Origin: an uncultured Porphyromonadaceae bacterium
GTDB lineage: Bacteria; Bacteroidota; Bacteroidia; Bacteroidales; Muribaculaceae
Assembly (NCBI GenBank): GCA_900546835.1
Contig: UREH01000056.1
Location: 1-12,828, forward strand
Reading direction: 5' to 3'
DNA: 12,828 bases
The stretch's first letter is position 1, and each line of letters begins with the position of its first letter. A program made the translations under genes and the position numbers. Positions 12,694 through 12,828 of this stretch are shown here, piece by piece. The notes beneath the pieces are model-generated. The model did no database searches. It saw only the letters and a program-made list of their open reading frames with translations, and was not told the DNA's origin.

Positions 12694-12828
12694 ATGGAGC
12701 AGACCAAGCAACGCATAATGCTGGTGATCAACCCTATTTCGGGCACCGGTACCAAGCGCGGAGTAGCCGGGAACGCCGAGCGCGAGCTCGGCTCCCGTGG
12801 CTTCGACGTCGACGTGCGCATCACCTCC
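12694..12828 (+). CDS. Diacylglycerol kinase family protein, N-terminus only
   Basis: The first 45 codons of a gene cut by the right edge. MLVINPISGTG at 9-19 carries the NPxSG nucleotide-binding motif of the diacylglycerol kinase catalytic (DAGK_cat, YegS/DgkB/LCB5) family, followed by a helix rich in Ala, Arg and Glu and the strand FDVDVRITS, where the family usually has a Thr-Ser or Thr-Thr turn. Such enzymes phosphorylate diacylglycerol or sphingoid and other lipids at the membrane; sphingolipid bases are a possible substrate in Bacteroidales, but nothing here proves that. The ATG comes 2 bp after the endonuclease stop, implying co-transcription. Confidence 0.85.
   Translation, partial: MEQTKQRIMLVINPISGTGTKRGVAGNAERELGSRGFDVDVRITS

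Noticed and set aside
1..12828. CRISPR array, tRNA, rRNA, transposon or phage genes
   Set aside because: No regularly spaced repeats, cloverleaf, transposase, integrase or phage motif was seen on either strand.

Overview
The window looks like chromosomal DNA of a fairly GC-rich member of the Bacteroidales, quite possibly Muribaculaceae (S24-7); the family name is inference. The support is: repeated matches to the Bacteroidetes promoter -7 element TAnnTTTG upstream of genes, start codons with no Shine-Dalgarno sequence, a type IX-like C-terminal sorting domain on a secreted nuclease, a MINPP-type histidine phosphatase, a tandem PepSY-like secreted protein, and a folP-cdaA gene pair. I see no tRNA, rRNA, CRISPR array, transposase or phage gene.

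Layout. 1-50 is the first 16 codons of a minus-strand gene that runs off the edge, preceded by a 625-bp gene-free stretch holding a candidate promoter for it, a separate plus-strand promoter-like element and a long hairpin. 676-3359 is a two-gene minus-strand operon: an exported MINPP-like inositol phosphatase followed by tilS (tRNA-Ile lysidine synthetase). From a divergent promoter region at 3354-3428 the plus strand carries a small TPR protein, folP (dihydropteroate synthase) and cdaA (diadenylate cyclase). A convergent gap at 5418-5609, with a REP-like hairpin and a long purine-rich tract, separates this from the large class A penicillin-binding protein (5610-7988, minus). An intergenic region with a 23-bp-arm inverted repeat divides the PBP from a plus-strand AlkD-like HEAT-repeat protein, whose 3' end overlaps the 3' end of a minus-strand secreted PepSY-like protein. 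After a 361-bp divergent intergenic region, with a possible gene remnant, come a plus-strand GT9 glycosyltransferase (LPS heptosyltransferase type), a secreted endonuclease I with Ig/Fn3-like and sorting domains, and the start of a diacylglycerol-kinase family gene cut by the right edge.

How the genes fit together. Most are housekeeping: tRNA modification (tilS), folate (folP), c-di-AMP signalling (cdaA), peptidoglycan synthesis (PBP1A), LPS and lipid metabolism (GT9, DAGK-like). c-di-AMP is linked to envelope and osmotic homeostasis in other bacteria, so cdaA and PBP1A being close neighbours is suggestive, but they are convergent and not co-transcribed. Exported proteins (MINPP, PepSY-like, endonuclease) fit a gut or nutrient-scavenging life. 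I found no convincing multi-gene novel defence or mobile system. The items most worth a second look are non-coding: the hairpin at 527-566, the inverted repeat at 8033-8108, the purine tract at 5486-5610 and the possible gene remnant at 9451-9576.
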